Shown: positions 31,162-32,043 of the stretch, in pieces | Layout of the letters: each line of letters starts with the position of its first letter | How positions within the stretch are numbered: position 1 is the first letter of the stretch | Assembly (NCBI GenBank): GCA_016928195.1 | Contig: JAFGLF010000002.1 | Span: 1-32,043, forward strand | DNA length: 32,043 bases | From: Elusimicrobiota bacterium | GTDB lineage: Bacteria > Elusimicrobiota > UBA8919 | Direction: 5' to 3' | The notes under the pieces: model-generated | What the model was told of the DNA's origin: nothing | Database searches by the model: none | Seen by the model: the letters and a program-made list of their open reading frames with translations, nothing else | Position numbers and translations under genes: made by a program

Positions 31162-32043
31162 TTACTTTAACTCTTCTCCTGCTTTCTTAAGTGCATCTTT
31201 TATTTTTACATCTTCATGGGTAAGTTCATATGCTTTCTCCCATAACAAAACAGCACCCTCAAAATTGCCCTTTGTATATTCTTCAAGACCTTTATTATAA
31301 AGCTCCGTTGACACTTCATCAATCTTTACCTTACACTGTTCTATAAGACGTTTGGATTGCGGATGGTTTTTCTCTAATTTAAGAATTTTTTCGAACTGGG
31401 CTATTGCTTCGTTATACTTACCATCGTTGTAATATTTTAGCCCTTCTAAATAATGTTCTCTCATCATTTTCTTCTTCTCAATTTCCCTTTCAACTCCAGT
31501 CATTCTCATCATTCTTAACTTTCTATTAATATAAAGATTCTCATCTTCCATCTCCTTTAGATCTTTTTCCAGAATCATTATTTCCTCGGTTAGTCTTCCA
31601 ATCTCTCCTCTCGAATCGGCAACTTCATCCTCAGGTGTAGGGCCAAACTTAAAACCAAAAGAGACCTTATGGGTACCCATTGACCCTTTTATACCCAAAA
31701 AGGGATATAAAAATGCATAATCTACCGAAAATTTGTCTGTCAGTTTATTCCCAAAACCAATTGCAAGATTTCTTAAATCATCTTTGCCGAATTCAAAACT
31801 CCCCCTGACCGCAAGAGTATCAAATGTCTTCTCCCCGCCAATCGATATCCCGTACCGGTTGTCCTTGTAAAACGTATCTACACCTATGTTCAGGTCTTTT
31901 ATCCTGTAAGCTCCTGCCAGTTTGACCATTATAGGAAGTTTATCCGTATACTTCAAGCCAACATCAGGCTGGTTTACATCCGCCATAAACAAAGCAGCGC
32001 TCCAGACCTTCTCACTGTATAAAAACCCTATATCGGAACTAAA
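31162..32043 (-). CDS. PorV-like outer-membrane barrel protein with C-terminal TPRs, partial: 5' end outside window
   Basis: The frame is open to the right edge (starting FSSDIGFLYSEKVWSAA), so the TTG at 31992 is an internal codon and not the start. The visible 293 residues begin with amphipathic beta-strand segments (NQPDVGLKYTDKLPIMVKLA, VDTFYKDNRYGISIGGEKTF, FSVDYAFLYPF) ending KVSFGFKFG, typical of the PorV/UPF0164 outer-membrane family. A coiled coil (EIGRLTEEIMILEKDLKEME) follows, then TPR-like repeats (MMREHYLEGLKYYNDGKYNE; YNKGLEEYTKGNFEGAVLLW). The first TPR closely resembles the end of the HEAT protein at 4404. I infer an outer-membrane protein with a periplasmic TPR tail. Confidence 0.82.
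   Translation of the reverse strand, partial: FSSDIGFLYSEKVWSAALFMADVNQPDVGLKYTDKLPIMVKLAGAYRIKDLNIGVDTFYKDNRYGISIGGEKTFDTLAVRGSFEFGKDDLRNLAIGFGNKLTDKFSVDYAFLYPFLGIKGSMGTHKVSFGFKFGPTPEDEVADSRGEIGRLTEEIMILEKDLKEMEDENLYINRKLRMMRMTGVEREIEKKKMMREHYLEGLKYYNDGKYNEAIAQFEKILKLEKNHPQSKRLIEQCKVKIDEVSTELYNKGLEEYTKGNFEGAVLLWEKAYELTHEDVKIKDALKKAGEELK

Noticed and set aside
31993-32043. Start of the PorV-like protein at the TTG near 31992
   Set aside because: The frame continues with plausible barrel sequence (FSSDIGFLYSEKVWS) to the window edge, so TTG is internal and the gene is partial.

Overview
AT-rich bacterial DNA in which every gene I can support lies on the minus strand, so transcription runs from high to low coordinates. 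It looks like an uncultivated lineage with a Gram-negative-type envelope. MurE carries the meso-DAP motif DNPR, there is a PorV-like outer-membrane protein and a large secreted repeat protein, and the division/cell-wall genes are bacterial. I cannot name the phylum. No IS element, prophage, tRNA or CRISPR array was seen.

Layout in order of transcription. (1) 32043-26093, signalling and envelope block: a PorV-like barrel/TPR protein (5' end outside the window), a sensor histidine kinase, a single-domain receiver, a PhoB-type regulator, a lone MalK/MsmX-type ABC ATPase, another receiver, and a GYF_2-receiver fusion. (2) 26051-23640: a coiled-coil/zinc-ribbon protein, an RNase HI-like protein, the RNase P RNA gene (rnpB) and a 98-residue unknown protein. 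(3) 23346-11859: mraZ-rsmH-ftsL-ftsI-murE-murF-mraY-murD-ftsW-murG, behind a strong sigma70-type promoter with MraZ-box-like repeats. (4) 11668-4404: proA-nadD-yqeK-LCP-rsfS-argS and a secreted HEAT/TPR protein, closed by a good rho-independent terminator. (5) 4066-1: a MerR-receiver fusion with its own promoter, then a very large secreted repeat protein running off the left edge. That last gene is absent from a simple start-to-stop ORF search because its stop is outside the window.

The most striking property of the window is its repeat system. Almost every spacer is a composite imperfect palindrome. Its arms are built of short tandem words (often exactly 7 nt, as in the STRR heptamers of heterocystous cyanobacteria) and often surround a compact GC-rich palindrome such as TCCGCC-n-GGCGGA. 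The same words occur inside genes without breaking the frame: two places in argS, and once each in murG, murF, the HEAT-protein signal peptide and the ATP-binding domain of the histidine kinase. A GC-rich palindrome and a GATA-word tract sit in the signal region of the large surface protein. A complete spacer-type element sits inside the RNase P RNA. Repeat words also supply the last residues and stop codons of several genes, and they form the SD-poor leaders of many dcw-operon genes. These intragenic and intra-RNA insertions are the best candidates for something previously undescribed.
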